A stretch of DNA of 64,000 bases from Rubrivirga marina (GCF_002283365.1 NZ_MQWD01000005.1:106050-170049), one strand, 5' to 3'. Numbered from the stretch's first letter, positions 33,693-43,006 are shown. Program-made: numbers and translations. Notes: a model not told the origin generated them from the letters alone.

Positions 33693-34960
33693 AGCCCACC
33701 TCTCACACCTACCCCTCCAACGGGTCTGGCCGCTCCGCCGCCGACCGTGCCGTGGTCGCCCCCGTACGGGCGGACGGTGGATCTCGACTGCCAACCCTCG
33801 AACCCACCCGTCCCGTCCGCCACCGGGGCACCTCCCCGGCCCACTGCGTCGTCCTCGAGCTGGCGGCCCACACGGGCCTCACCATCGACGGCCCCAACCC
33901 GTGGGACCCCCAGGTCCACGACGACCGCTTCTACCGCCGCGTCGTCCGCGGCGGCTCGCTCGGCCTCGGCGAGAGCTACGTGGACGGGTGGTGGGACGCC
34001 GAGCGCCTCGACGAGACGTTCTGCCGCCTGCTCCGCCCGGACGCCCGCGCGGCCGTCCGGCGGGCGATTCGCAGCCCGCGGGTGCTCCTCCCGGCGATCG
34101 CGGCGGCCCTCGCGGGCAGGGCACGGCCGTCGAAGGCGTTCGAGGTCGGCGAGCGCCACTACGACCTCGGCAACGACCTCTTCGAGGCCATGCTCGACCG
34201 CCGCATGGTCTACACCTGCGCGTACTGGGGCGGGGCCGACACGCTCGACGCGGCGCAGGAGGCCAAGCTCGACCTCGTCTGCCGCAAGATCGGGCTGAGG
34301 CCGGGCGACCGCGTCCTCGACGTCGGGTGCGGCTGGGGGAGCTTCCTCGCCTTCGCGGCCGAGCGCTACGGCGCGCACGGCGTCGGCGTCACCGTCTCGG
34401 AGGAGCAGGTGGCCCTCGCCCGCGAGCGGCTGGCGGGCCTCCCCGTCGAGGTCCGGCTCCAGGACTACCGGGACATCGACCCGTCCGAGTCGTTCGACCA
34501 CGTCGTCTCGCTCGGGATGTTCGAGCACGTCGGCGTCGAGAGCTACCGGACGTTCATGCGGGTCGTCGCGCGCCACCTCAAGGACGACGGGCTCTTCTTG
34601 CTCCACACCATCGGCGGCAACCACTCCGTCCGCTCGACTGACCCGTGGATCGGGAAATACATCTTCCCGAACTCGATGCTCCCCTCCATCCGCCAGATCG
34701 GGCGGGCGACGGAGGGGCTGTTCGTGGTGGAGGACTGGCACAACCTCGGTGCCCACTACGACCGGACGCTGATGGCGTGGCACGAGAACGTCGAGCGGGC
34801 GTGGCCGTCGCTCCAGGACCGCTACGACGAGCGGTTCCGGCGGATGTGGACGTACTACCTCCTTCAGTGCGCCGGCCTGTTCCGGGCGCGTGGCGCCCAG
34901 CTCTGGCAGGTCGTGCTCTCCAAGAACGGGGTCCCCGGGGGCTTCGCGTCGGTCCGCTGA
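33689..34960 (+). CDS. cfa: Cyclopropane-fatty-acyl-phospholipid synthase
   Basis: A 423-residue SAM enzyme that adds a methylene bridge to unsaturated acyl chains of membrane phospholipids. The N-terminal domain has GGSLGLGESYVDGWWDAERL and KAFEVGERHYDLGNDLFEAM; the catalytic domain has VLDVGCGWGSFLAFAAER, GVTVSEEQ, VSLGMFEHVGVESYRTFM and KYIFPNSMLPSIRQI. All are CFA synthase hallmarks. The GTG at 33689 overlaps the preceding stop (GTGA) and gives a length close to the family norm; a later GTG at 33752 is possible. Cyclopropane lipids protect membranes from acid and oxidative damage. It precedes the second copper ATPase by 42 bp. Confidence 0.93.
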   Translation: MKPTSHTYPSNGSGRSAADRAVVAPVRADGGSRLPTLEPTRPVRHRGTSPAHCVVLELAAHTGLTIDGPNPWDPQVHDDRFYRRVVRGGSLGLGESYVDGWWDAERLDETFCRLLRPDARAAVRRAIRSPRVLLPAIAAALAGRARPSKAFEVGERHYDLGNDLFEAMLDRRMVYTCAYWGGADTLDAAQEAKLDLVCRKIGLRPGDRVLDVGCGWGSFLAFAAERYGAHGVGVTVSEEQVALARERLAGLPVEVRLQDYRDIDPSESFDHVVSLGMFEHVGVESYRTFMRVVARHLKDDGLFLLHTIGGNHSVRSTDPWIGKYIFPNSMLPSIRQIGRATEGLFVVEDWHNLGAHYDRTLMAWHENVERAWPSLQDRYDERFRRMWTYYLLQCAGLFRARGAQLWQVVLSKNGVPGGFASVR

Positions 34961-35002
34961 CCATAACCCCCCAGTGCCTCCTCTCACCCCACCCATCTTC
35001 CC

Positions 35003-37198
35003 ATGACCGATCCCTCCCACGACGAGCACACGCCGTCGCCCCCCGAGCACGCCGGCCACGAGCACGACCTCGCCGACCCGGTACCGTCGGGCGAGAAGCC
35101 CGGCCTCAAGCAGCAGGAGCTCCGCGACGCGGCCCAGGACGGCCCCCACGGCAGCCACGACGACGGCCGCCGCGGCCCCGTGGAGCACGCCCGACGGGGG
35201 CACGGCGGGCACGAAGGTCACAAGCCCGGCCACGGCGAGATGGGGCACGACCACCACGCCATGATGGTGGCCGACTTCCGGCGGCGCTTCTGGGTGTCGC
35301 TCGTCCTCTCGGTCCCGGTCCTCCTCTTCTCCCCGGCCATCCAGGCCTTCCTCCGCCTCGGCGACTCGCTCCGGTTCGCGGGGGACGGCCTCGTCGTCTT
35401 CGCCCTCTCGACGGTCGTCTATTTCTACGGCGGCTGGCCCTTCCTCAAGGGGTTCGTCTCGGAGGTCAAGAGCCGGCGGCCGGGCATGATGACGCTGATC
35501 TCCGTCGCCATCACGACGGCCTACGTTTACAGCGCCGCGGTCGTGTTCGGGCTCGACGGGATGCCGTTCTTCTGGGAGCTCGTCACCCTCATCGACGTGA
35601 TGCTGGTGGGGCACTGGATCGAGATGAAGTCGGTGATGGGGGCCTCGAAGGCGCTCGAAGAGCTGGCCCGGCTGATGCCCTCCGAGGCCCACAAGCTGAT
35701 GCCCGACGGGACCGTCCAGGACATCCCGCTCGACCAGCTCCAGCACGGCGACCGCGTCCTCGTCAAGCCCACCGAGAAGGTCCCCGCCGACGGCGCCGTC
35801 GTCGACGGCCAGACGTCGGTGAACGAGTCGATGCTGACGGGCGAGTCCGTCCCGGTCTCGAAGAAAGAGGGGAGCGCCGTCATCGGCGGCTCGATCAACG
35901 GCGAGGGCGCGATCACCGTCGAGGTCCAAAAAACGGGGGCCGAGAGCTTCCTCTCGCAGGTGATCGACCTCGTGCGCGAGGCGCAGGAGTCGAAGTCGAA
36001 GACGCAGGACCTCGCCAACCGCGCCGCGCTCTGGCTGACCGTCGTTGCGCTCGGCGGCGGCGCGCTGACGCTCTTCGTCTGGTCGCTCGTGATGGGCCAG
36101 AGCTTCGCCTTCGCCATCGAGCGGACCGTGACCGTGATGGTCATCGCGTGCCCCCACGCGCTCGGGCTCGCCATCCCGCTCGTCGTCGCCGTCTCGACGG
36201 CGATCTCGGCCCGCAACGGGCTCCTCATCCGCGACCGGACGGCCTTCGAGGCGGCCCGCAACCTCCAGGCCGTCATCTTCGACAAGACGGGCACGCTCAC
36301 CGAGGGCCGCTTCGGGATCACCGACACGCTCGTCTTCGACGAGTCGCTGACCGAGGCGGCCGTCCTCCGTTTCGCCGCCGCCGTCGAGGCCCTCTCCGAG
36401 CACCCCATCGCGCAGGGGGTCGCCACCGCCGTCGAGCGGCCCCTGCCCGTGGAGGACTTCCGGGCCATCCCCGGCAAGGGGGTCGAGGGGACCGTCGAGG
36501 GCCGCTTCGTGCAGGTCGTGAGCCCCGGCTACGTCCGCGCCCAGGGGATCGCCATCGACGACCCGCGCTACGAGACGCTCTCGGCCCAGGGCAAGACCGT
36601 CGTCTTCGTCCTCCTCGACGGCCAGCTGGCGGGGGCCGTCGCCCTGGCCGACGTGATCCGGCCCGAGGCGCGCGGCGCCATCGCCGACCTCAAGGCGATG
36701 GGGATCCAGACCATGATGCTCACCGGCGACAACCGGAAGGTGGCCGCGTGGGTGGCCGAGGAGATCGGCCTCGACGACGTGTTCGCCGAGGTGCTCCCCA
36801 ACGAGAAGTCGGACAAGGTCAAGGAGGTGCAGGCCAGCGGGCTCGCCGTCGCCATGACGGGCGACGGCGTCAACGACGCGCCGGCGCTGGCCCAGGCCGA
36901 CGTCGGCATCGCCATCGGGGCCGGGACGGACGTGGCCGTCGAGACGGCCGACATCATCCTCGTACGGAGCAACCCCCAGGACGTCGCCACCATCGTCAAG
37001 CTCTCGCGGGCGACGTACCGCAAGATGATCCAGAATCTGTGGTGGGCCGCCGGCTACAACATCGTCGCGATCCCGCTGGCGGCGGGCGTGCTCTACAGCG
37101 CCGGCATCGTGCTCGGCCCGGCGATGGGCGCCGTGTTCATGTCGGCCAGCACGGTCATCGTCGCCGTCAACGCGCGCCTGCTCAAGATCGAGCGCTGA
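35003..37198 (+). CDS. Second CopB-type (P1B-3) copper ATPase
   Basis: A 731-residue heavy-metal ATPase, closely related to the one at 20455-22662. The N terminus is His-rich (HDEHTPSPPEHAGHEH, GHEGHKPGHGEMGHDHHAMM) without HMA domains. Motifs are CPH in [54 protein letters not shown] and MTGDGVNDAPALA. The two share the unusual N-terminal block GLKQxELRxAAxxGPHGSHD. No copy of the 20-bp operator is visible upstream of this one, so it may be regulated differently. It is followed after 4 bp by an FAD oxidoreductase. Confidence 0.95.
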   Translation: MTDPSHDEHTPSPPEHAGHEHDLADPVPSGEKPGLKQQELRDAAQDGPHGSHDDGRRGPVEHARRGHGGHEGHKPGHGEMGHDHHAMMVADFRRRFWVSLVLSVPVLLFSPAIQAFLRLGDSLRFAGDGLVVFALSTVVYFYGGWPFLKGFVSEVKSRRPGMMTLISVAITTAYVYSAAVVFGLDGMPFFWELVTLIDVMLVGHWIEMKSVMGASKALEELARLMPSEAHKLMPDGTVQDIPLDQLQHGDRVLVKPTEKVPADGAVVDGQTSVNESMLTGESVPVSKKEGSAVIGGSINGEGAITVEVQKTGAESFLSQVIDLVREAQESKSKTQDLANRAALWLTVVALGGGALTLFVWSLVMGQSFAFAIERTVTVMVIACPHALGLAIPLVVAVSTAISARNGLLIRDRTAFEAARNLQAVIFDKTGTLTEGRFGITDTLVFDESLTEAAVLRFAAAVEALSEHPIAQGVATAVERPLPVEDFRAIPGKGVEGTVEGRFVQVVSPGYVRAQGIAIDDPRYETLSAQGKTVVFVLLDGQLAGAVALADVIRPEARGAIADLKAMGIQTMMLTGDNRKVAAWVAEEIGLDDVFAEVLPNEKSDKVKEVQASGLAVAMTGDGVNDAPALAQADVGIAIGAGTDVAVETADIILVRSNPQDVATIVKLSRATYRKMIQNLWWAAGYNIVAIPLAAGVLYSAGIVLGPAMGAVFMSASTVIVAVNARLLKIER

Positions 37199-37202
37199 TC
37201 CC

Positions 37203-38381
37203 ATGGCACTCCCCACCGTCCACGTCATCGGGGCCGGGCCCGCCGGGCTGGCCGCCGCGCTCTACCTCGCCCGCGCGGGCCTGCGCCCCGTCGTGTTCGA
37301 GCAGGCCGCCGACGTCGGGGGCCGGTTCGACGGCGAGCTGCAGGTGCTCGAGAACTGGTCGTCCGAGGAGGACGCGGCGGCGGCCCTGGCCGGGTTCGGC
37401 GTCACGAGCGGCGTCCGCTTCGAGGCGGCCCGGGAGGTCACGTTCTACGGTCCCGAGCGCCGTCCCCACGCGCTCTCCGGGTCGCGACCGCTGTTCTACC
37501 TCGTCGAGCGCGGGCACCGCGTCGGCGCGCTCGACCGGAGTCTGAGGGACCAGGCGCTCTCGGCCGGGGCCGAGTTCCGCTTCGGCGAGCGCGTCACGCA
37601 GAGCGACGCCCGGCACGTCGTCGTGGCGACCGGCCCGCGCACGGCCGACGCCCGCGTCGAGCGCGTGGCCTTCGAGACCGACCACCCGGACGCCGTGCTC
37701 GGCTTCCTCGACGACCGCCTCGCCCCCGGCGGCTACGCCTCGCTCCTCGTGCGCGACGGCCGGGCGACGCTCTCGACCTGGCTCTTCGACCCGGCCGCCC
37801 AGGCCAGTAAGCCGGGGACCTACCTCGACCGGACCCTGGAGGCGGTCCGGCAGGTGACCGCGTGCGACGTGCGCGCGCCCCGCCGGAGCGGGGGCGTCGC
37901 CAGCTTCAGCGTGGCCCCGCCCTGGACCCGCAACGGCCGGCTCCGCTTCGTGGGCGAGCGGGCCGGGTTCCAGGACGCGCTCTGGGGCCTCGGGCTCCGC
38001 CACGCGCTGCTGTCGGGGGTGCTGGCCGCCCGCGCCATCGTCATGGGCGAGGACTACGACGCCCTCTGCCGGGAGCTCTTGGTGCCGGGCCTCGAGGTGG
38101 CCCTGGCGAACCGCGTCCTCCTCGGCCAGCTCCCGCCCGAGCGCTACGAGGCGGCGCTCGGCCGCGCAGCGTCCGGCAATCCCGTCGCCACCCTCCGACG
38201 GCTCTACTTGCCGACCCGCACCACGGCGGTGCTCCACGAGCTCGCCCGCTTCGAACCCCACCCGGCGCTCACCGAGCCGGCCTGTCACGGCGAGGACTGC
38301 CCGTGCCTCTGGTGCGAGCACGGCCCCGACGCCGCTGTGGCGGACGACCTCGGTGCTCACCCGGCGCCTGCCACGCCATGA
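37203..38381 (+). CDS. FAD/NAD(P) oxidoreductase with C-terminal Cys cluster
   Basis: A 392-residue flavoprotein that starts with the dinucleotide fold VHVIGAGPAGLAAALYLARAG and has ATGPRTADAR and VGERAGFQDALWGLGLRHAL, the layout of geranylgeranyl-reductase and lycopene-cyclase relatives. The C terminus carries CHGEDCPCLWCEHG (four Cys, two His), apt for a metal or iron-sulfur centre and not usual in that family. It begins 4 bp after the copper ATPase and overlaps the LOG gene by 4 bp (ATGA). The substrate is unknown. Confidence 0.78.
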   Translation: MALPTVHVIGAGPAGLAAALYLARAGLRPVVFEQAADVGGRFDGELQVLENWSSEEDAAAALAGFGVTSGVRFEAAREVTFYGPERRPHALSGSRPLFYLVERGHRVGALDRSLRDQALSAGAEFRFGERVTQSDARHVVVATGPRTADARVERVAFETDHPDAVLGFLDDRLAPGGYASLLVRDGRATLSTWLFDPAAQASKPGTYLDRTLEAVRQVTACDVRAPRRSGGVASFSVAPPWTRNGRLRFVGERAGFQDALWGLGLRHALLSGVLAARAIVMGEDYDALCRELLVPGLEVALANRVLLGQLPPERYEAALGRAASGNPVATLRRLYLPTRTTAVLHELARFEPHPALTEPACHGEDCPCLWCEHGPDAAVADDLGAHPAPATP

Positions 38382-39022
38382 CGATGCCTGCCACACCCCC
38401 CCCGAACCCCCACGCCCCCGTCGGCGCCGTGCTGCGCGACCCCGCCACGGGCGCGCAGGTCCGCGTCGGCGTCATGGGCTCGGCGGCCGAGGTGCAAGAC
38501 CCGGCCGTGGCCGCCCAGTGCCGGACGATCGGGCGGGTCCTCGCCGAGCGGGGGGCGTGCCTGCTCACCGGGGCCTGCCCCGGCCTCCCCCACGAGGCCG
38601 TCCTCGGAGCCTACGAGGCAGGCGGCCACGTCGTCGGGATCTCGCCGGCCACGTCGCTCCGCGAGCACGTCGAGACGTTCGCCTCGCCGTTCCGCGAGTA
38701 CGGCGTCCTCGTCTACACCGGGCTGGGGCTCATGGGCCGCGAGCTCGTCAACATCCACAGCAGCGACATCGTGGTGGTGGTTGGGGGGCGCTCGGGAACC
38801 CTCGGCGAGTTCGCCATCGCCTACGAGGAGGGGAAGCTGATCGGGGTCCTGACCGGGACCGGCGGCATCACGGAGGTGCTCCCGGCTCTCGAGACCACGC
38901 TGTTCAAGGCCACCGGCGCCGAGGTGCTCTACGACGACGACCCGGCCACGCTCGTGGACCGCCTCCTGGAGCGCTACCTCGCCCAGGCCGCGAGCGCCCC
39001 AACCGCCGCCCCGTCTCGCTGA
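38378..39022 (+). CDS. LOG/SLOG-family nucleotide-binding protein
   Basis: A 214-residue Rossmann-like protein of the LOG/SLOG superfamily. It reads VRVGVMGSAAE near the N terminus, then AERGACLLTGACPGLPHEAV with the LTGxxPG motif, and VVVVGGRSGTLGEFAIAYEEG, equivalent to the PGGxGTxxE signature but with GGRSGTLGE. The fold is that of cytokinin-activating LOG enzymes and the nucleotide-binding TIGR00725 group; function in bacteria is mostly unknown. An ATG at 38384 is an alternative start. The overlap with the preceding stop supports 38378. Confidence 0.82.
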   Translation: MTMPATPPPNPHAPVGAVLRDPATGAQVRVGVMGSAAEVQDPAVAAQCRTIGRVLAERGACLLTGACPGLPHEAVLGAYEAGGHVVGISPATSLREHVETFASPFREYGVLVYTGLGLMGRELVNIHSSDIVVVVGGRSGTLGEFAIAYEEGKLIGVLTGTGGITEVLPALETTLFKATGAEVLYDDDPATLVDRLLERYLAQAASAPTAAPSR

Positions 39023-39032
39023 CGCCGCCCCC

Positions 39033-40424
39033 ATGCCGCACCCACATCCTTCCGAGCGCCCGCCGGCCCGCGGCCACGCCCTCCTGATGGTCGTGCTGTG
39101 CGTGCTTCCCTTCGCGCTCCTCGCCCTCGTCCTCACGAGCGCCGTGGCCGTCCCCGCGTGGCTCGTGCTCGGGGCGCTCGCGCTGTGCGTCGCCGTCATG
39201 CTGTTCGTTGCGCGTGAGCCGGCGGAGACCGGGGTGGAGCCGCACGACTCCGTTGAGGTGGTGCGAGAGGGGAGGGGGCCAGAGCGAGGCGTGCCCGAAG
39301 ACCTCATCCTCCAGACGGTCGACGTCATCTACCCGCTGGCGCAGTACCGGCTGGAGGACCACTACGTCATCGAAGGCACCCTCTTGATGGAGCCGGACGC
39401 GGCCTACGCCGAGCTCGGCCGCCGCTTCGACGGCAGCGCGCTCGTTCCGCTCTTGCAGGAGACCGGCGAGGGCCGCCCCCGCCTCGTGCTGGCCCCGGTC
39501 GGGGCGCTCCCGGTCGGGGCGCTCCCGGCCCCCGCCCAGCGGCCCAGCCGGGCGTGGGTCCACCTCGCCCTCCTGCTCGCCACCCTCGCGACGACGACGT
39601 GGGCCGGGGCGGCGCACGGGGGCGTCGACCTCCTCGCCGAGCCCGGTCGGTTCGCCGTGGGACTGCCCTATGCCCTGGCCCTGCTCCTCATCCTTGGCGC
39701 CCACGAGCTCGGGCACTATTTCACCGCGCGGCGCCACGGCATCGCCGTCTCGCTCCCGTACTTCATCCCCATCCCGTTCGCGCTCGGGACCTTTGGGGCC
39801 TTCATCCGGATGCGGTCGCTCGCCGCCGACCGGCGGCAGATGTTCGACGTGGCCGTGGCAGGGCCACTGGCGGGCCTCGCCATCGCCGTCCCCGCGCTCC
39901 TCATTGGCCTCCAGCACTCCACCGTCGTGACGGGCCCGTCTGCGCCGGGCATGATGATGGGCGGGGCCGACGTGGGCTCGTCGGTGCTCTTCGCCTTCCT
40001 CGCCAAGGCGGCCCTCGGCGGGGCCGTGCTGGAGGGGCACCGGCTCGTGCTCCACCCCGTCGCCTTCGCCGGCTGGCTGGGCCTGCTCGTCACGGCGCTC
40101 AACCTCATCCCCGTCGGCCAGCTCGACGGGGGCCACCTCGTCCACGCCATGCTGGGGCACCGGGCGGCCCGCGTCGTGGGCGTCGTCGCGCTAGGGACGC
40201 TCGTCGTGCTGGGGCTCTTCGTGTGGAGCGGGCTCCTGGTGTGGGCGCTGCTCATCGTCCTCGTCGCCGGGACAACCGACGTGCCCCCGCTCAACGACGT
40301 GAGCCGCGTCGGCCAGGGCCGCATGGCGCTCGGGGCGGTCGCCCTCGCGCTCCTCCTCTTGATCCTCCTGCCCGTTCCGCGCGCGCTCTACGAGGCCTTC
40401 GGCATCCACAGCCCCTACCTGTAG
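39033..40424 (+). CDS. Site-2 protease family membrane metalloprotease
   Basis: A 463-residue M50-type intramembrane zinc protease. After two N-terminal helices and a soluble region (about 65-165), the core shows the zinc motif HELGH in ILGAHELGHYFTARRHG and, later, LIPVGQLDGGHLVHAMLGH supplying the third ligand Asp. Conserved PYFIPIPFALGTFGAFI follows the first. The chloroplast EGY-like arrangement, with a soluble N domain before the catalytic core, is seen. Such proteases often release membrane-bound regulators; no anti-sigma factor is seen here. Confidence 0.9.
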   Translation: MPHPHPSERPPARGHALLMVVLCVLPFALLALVLTSAVAVPAWLVLGALALCVAVMLFVAREPAETGVEPHDSVEVVREGRGPERGVPEDLILQTVDVIYPLAQYRLEDHYVIEGTLLMEPDAAYAELGRRFDGSALVPLLQETGEGRPRLVLAPVGALPVGALPAPAQRPSRAWVHLALLLATLATTTWAGAAHGGVDLLAEPGRFAVGLPYALALLLILGAHELGHYFTARRHGIAVSLPYFIPIPFALGTFGAFIRMRSLAADRRQMFDVAVAGPLAGLAIAVPALLIGLQHSTVVTGPSAPGMMMGGADVGSSVLFAFLAKAALGGAVLEGHRLVLHPVAFAGWLGLLVTALNLIPVGQLDGGHLVHAMLGHRAARVVGVVALGTLVVLGLFVWSGLLVWALLIVLVAGTTDVPPLNDVSRVGQGRMALGAVALALLLLILLPVPRALYEAFGIHSPYL

Positions 40425-40438
40425 GTCGGCCCTCTCTC

Positions 40439-41389
40439 ATGCCCCCTCGCACTTCCCGACTCTCCACGCCCTCCCACCGGCCCTTTACGCTCGTGCTGGC
40501 CGGCGGCGGCGCGCGCGGCTTCGCCCACGTCGGCGTGCTCCGCGCGCTGGAGGCGGACGGCTACCGTCCGGCCGCCCTCGTAGGCGTCTCGATGGGGGCG
40601 GCGGTGAGCGTGGGCTACGCGCTCCGCGAGGACTGGTACCCGGCGCTCCTGGCGATGGACACGGGGGCGTTCCCGGCCCCCATGCCCACGGCCGAGCAGC
40701 AGCGCGACTCGCTCCGCCAGCGGCTCCGGGCTCGGCGGCTCGGCTTCCGGTTCGCCTACCGGCTCCTCACCGGCTGGGGTATCGGCACGCCCGCGCGCGA
40801 GGCCGGGCTCCAGGCCCTCCGCACGCTCACGCTCGGCCAGTCCCTCGAAGACGCCCGGGTGCCCGTCGCCGTCAGCACCACGGACCTCCGCGGCGGGCGG
40901 CGCCACGTGATCCGCACCGGGGACGCCGCCGAGGCGGTCTACGCGAGCGTGGCCCTCGCCGGTGTGCTCCCCCCGCTGGAGCGCGACGGCCTCCTGCTGG
41001 CCGACGGGGCCTACGCGGATCTCGCCCCCGTGGGCGTCGCCCGGGACATGGGTCCCCCCGTCGTGATCGCCGTCAACCCGGGGCAGGCCCTCGCGGGCGC
41101 CGAGGTCCGCAACGGCCTGCAAGCGCTCCGGCGCGCCACCGAGGTCTGCAACCTCAGCCACGCCGACGCCGGCTTCGAGCAGGCCGACCTGGTGCTCCGG
41201 CCCACGTTCCGCCGCACCATCGACACGCTCGACTTCGCGGCCCGCCGCGAGTGCGTGGCAGCGGGCGCCCGCGTCGTCCGCGGTCACCGCGCCGTCCTCG
41301 CGGCCCTTCTCGACCCCGAGGCCCCGCCGCTCCCGGCGGACTCGCCCTCTGCCCATCACCTGGTGAACCGCCATGGACTGGCTCGCTGA
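40439..41389 (+). CDS. Second patatin-like phospholipase
   Basis: A 316-residue paralogue of the patatin at 23587-24501. GGGARGFAHVGVLRALEADG, GVSMGAAVSVGYALR with nucleophile Ser, and LADGAYADLAPV supply the oxyanion loop, elbow and catalytic Asp. The two proteins agree along the whole length, including TLDFAARRECVAAGA near the C terminus, pointing to duplication. The ATG at 40439 is 14 bp after the protease stop. The C terminus overlaps the DUF2933 gene by 17 bp. Confidence 0.9.
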   Translation: MPPRTSRLSTPSHRPFTLVLAGGGARGFAHVGVLRALEADGYRPAALVGVSMGAAVSVGYALREDWYPALLAMDTGAFPAPMPTAEQQRDSLRQRLRARRLGFRFAYRLLTGWGIGTPAREAGLQALRTLTLGQSLEDARVPVAVSTTDLRGGRRHVIRTGDAAEAVYASVALAGVLPPLERDGLLLADGAYADLAPVGVARDMGPPVVIAVNPGQALAGAEVRNGLQALRRATEVCNLSHADAGFEQADLVLRPTFRRTIDTLDFAARRECVAAGARVVRGHRAVLAALLDPEAPPLPADSPSAHHLVNRHGLAR

Positions 41390-41561
41390 AAACTGGTTCT
41401 TCGTGCTCTTGTTCGTCGCCTTCATCGCGATGCACCTGTTCGGCCACGGCCACGGTGGGCACGGCCATGGGGGGCATGGAGGCCACGGTCGCGACCGGCC
41501 GGGGCCTCCTCCCGAGGACTCGCCTCGAGCCATCGGGGAGACGGCCCGGCACGCACACTGA
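41373..41561 (+). CDS. DUF2933 small His-rich membrane protein
   Basis: A 62-residue protein with one TM helix (WFFVLLFVAFIAMHLFGHGH) followed by a His/Gly run and a Pro-rich tail. This matches DUF2933, a small family found beside metal efflux genes. The His-rich part may collect metal ions near a transporter. It overlaps the patatin by 17 bp and precedes a DUF5676 gene by 40 bp. Confidence 0.8.
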   Translation: MDWLAENWFFVLLFVAFIAMHLFGHGHGGHGHGGHGGHGRDRPGPPPEDSPRAIGETARHAH

Positions 41562-41601
41562 CCCGCGCCCCATTTCCTCCTTCCACCCGACCGAGACCGC
41601 C

Positions 41602-41916
41602 ATGCTCAACCTGCGCCTGACCACCTGGGCAGCCGCCCTGTTCACGACGCTGAGCTACCTGCTCTGCGTCGTCTACGGGCTCGTCACGCCCGAGAGCGTC
41701 CATATGCACCAGTTTCTGGAAATCGTCCTCCCGGCGTTCGAGTGGATCGGCGTGGGCAGCTTCCTGCTGGGGCTGGCCGAGAGCTTCCTCTGGGGCGTCT
41801 ACCTCGGGGGCGGGTTCGCCCTCATTTACAACGCGCTCTACCGCCGGTGGGGGACCCGAGACGCGGCGGGGCTCGGTCGGCCAGCGCCGAGCGGCCTCTA
41901 CGATCCGTCGCGGTGA
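41602..41916 (+). CDS. DUF5676 family membrane protein
   Basis: A 104-residue protein with two TM helices: AALFTTLSYLLCVVYGLVTP and WIGVGSFLLGLAESFLWGVY, linked by HMHQFLEIVLPAF. This spacing and the following YLGGGFALIYNALYRRW match DUF5676, a companion of DUF2933 and CDF genes in metal islands. The ATG at 41602 precedes the first helix; the larger frame upstream is a shadow of the patatin gene. Function is unknown. Confidence 0.78.
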   Translation: MLNLRLTTWAAALFTTLSYLLCVVYGLVTPESVHMHQFLEIVLPAFEWIGVGSFLLGLAESFLWGVYLGGGFALIYNALYRRWGTRDAAGLGRPAPSGLYDPSR

Positions 41917-41968
41917 CCTCCGGCTCGCCGCCGGTGCCGTGTCCCCTTCTGCGGCCCCCCTCCAAGCC

Positions 41969-43006
41969 ATGACCCCCTCTCACACATCCTCTGGCGGCTC
42001 CGCCGGCCACGGCGTCCCGTCCGTCACCGCCGGGAACGCCCGCGCGCTCAAGATCTCCGGCCTCCTCACCGGCGTCTACTTCGTCGTCGAGCTCGGGATC
42101 GGGCTCTGGACCGGGTCGGTCTCCGTCACGTCCGACGCCTTCCACACGTTCTCGGCCGTCGGCGGCGTGCTCGTCGCCCTCGTGGCGGGCCGCTTCGCCG
42201 AGCGCCCGGCGACGGACCGCGCCTCCTACGGGCTCATCCGAGCCGAGATCGTGGGCGCGCTCTTCAACGGACTCTTCCTCCTCGGCATGGCCGTGCTCGT
42301 GCTGTGGATGGGCGCCATGCGGCTCCGCGACCCGATGGAGGTCGAGACCGGGCCGATGCTGTGGGCGGCGGCGGGCGGCCTCATCACCGAGGTCATCGCG
42401 CTGCGGCTGCTCTACGCCCGGCAGAAGGGCAACCTCAACATGCAGGGGGCCTTCTGGCACGTGATGCAGACGTTCGTCGGGAGCATCCTCATCATCGTGG
42501 CGGCCCTCGTGATCCGGTTCACGGGCTTCCTCGCCATCGACCCCATCCTGGGAATGGGCTTCGGGCTCGTGCTCGTGTGGGCCTCGTGGGGGATCATCCG
42601 CGGGTCCCTGCGGATCCTGCTCCAGGCCGTACCGGACGACCTCGACCTGGGCGCCGTCAAGGAGGCCGTCGAGCGCCTCGGCGGCGTGACGGAGGCGCAC
42701 CACCTCCACGCCTGGGCACTCACCTCAGGCAAGAACGTCGTCTCGCTGCACGTCCTCGTCGAGGAGGGCACCGACACGCAGGCGCTCCAGCGCCGCGTCT
42801 TCGAACTCCTCCGCGACGACTTCGACGTGTACTTCTCGACGGTCCAGGTCGAGACGACCTGCCTTGAGCGGGGAGCGGCCCGCGAGATCGACGCGACGTG
42901 GGATGTCCCGAAGCCGCGGGCCGAGGCGACGCGCCCGGTCTCCGCCCTGGTGGTCACCGGGCCTAACTGGGTACCGCCGAACCACCAGCCCGGCTCGTCG
43001 CGGTAG
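41969..43006 (+). CDS. Cation diffusion facilitator with altered metal site
   Basis: A 345-residue CDF-family transporter with six TM helices and a C-terminal ferredoxin-like domain (VTEAHHLHAWALTSGKNVVS). The transport-site motifs are changed. TM2 reads SDAFHTFSA, so the HxxxD pair becomes H59...A63; TM5 reads GAFWHVMQT, so H164...D becomes H164...T168. Both Asp ligands of the usual Zn site are missing while both His remain. It could carry another cation or be inactive. An upstream GTG at 41939 is possible, but the ATG at 41969 begins near the usual N terminus. It is followed after 6 bp by the MFS gene. Confidence 0.88.
   Translation: MTPSHTSSGGSAGHGVPSVTAGNARALKISGLLTGVYFVVELGIGLWTGSVSVTSDAFHTFSAVGGVLVALVAGRFAERPATDRASYGLIRAEIVGALFNGLFLLGMAVLVLWMGAMRLRDPMEVETGPMLWAAAGGLITEVIALRLLYARQKGNLNMQGAFWHVMQTFVGSILIIVAALVIRFTGFLAIDPILGMGFGLVLVWASWGIIRGSLRILLQAVPDDLDLGAVKEAVERLGGVTEAHHLHAWALTSGKNVVSLHVLVEEGTDTQALQRRVFELLRDDFDVYFSTVQVETTCLERGAAREIDATWDVPKPRAEATRPVSALVVTGPNWVPPNHQPGSSR

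Noticed and set aside
33572..37228. A 1218-codon minus-strand open frame across the cyclopropane synthase and ATPase
   Set aside because: Same compositional shadow; both plus-strand genes are full-length with intact motifs.
37203..38381. Lycopene cyclase supplying carotenoid precursor for retinal
   Set aside because: The fold is related to cyclases and reductases, but no specific cyclase motif was seen and it is far from the rhodopsin operon.
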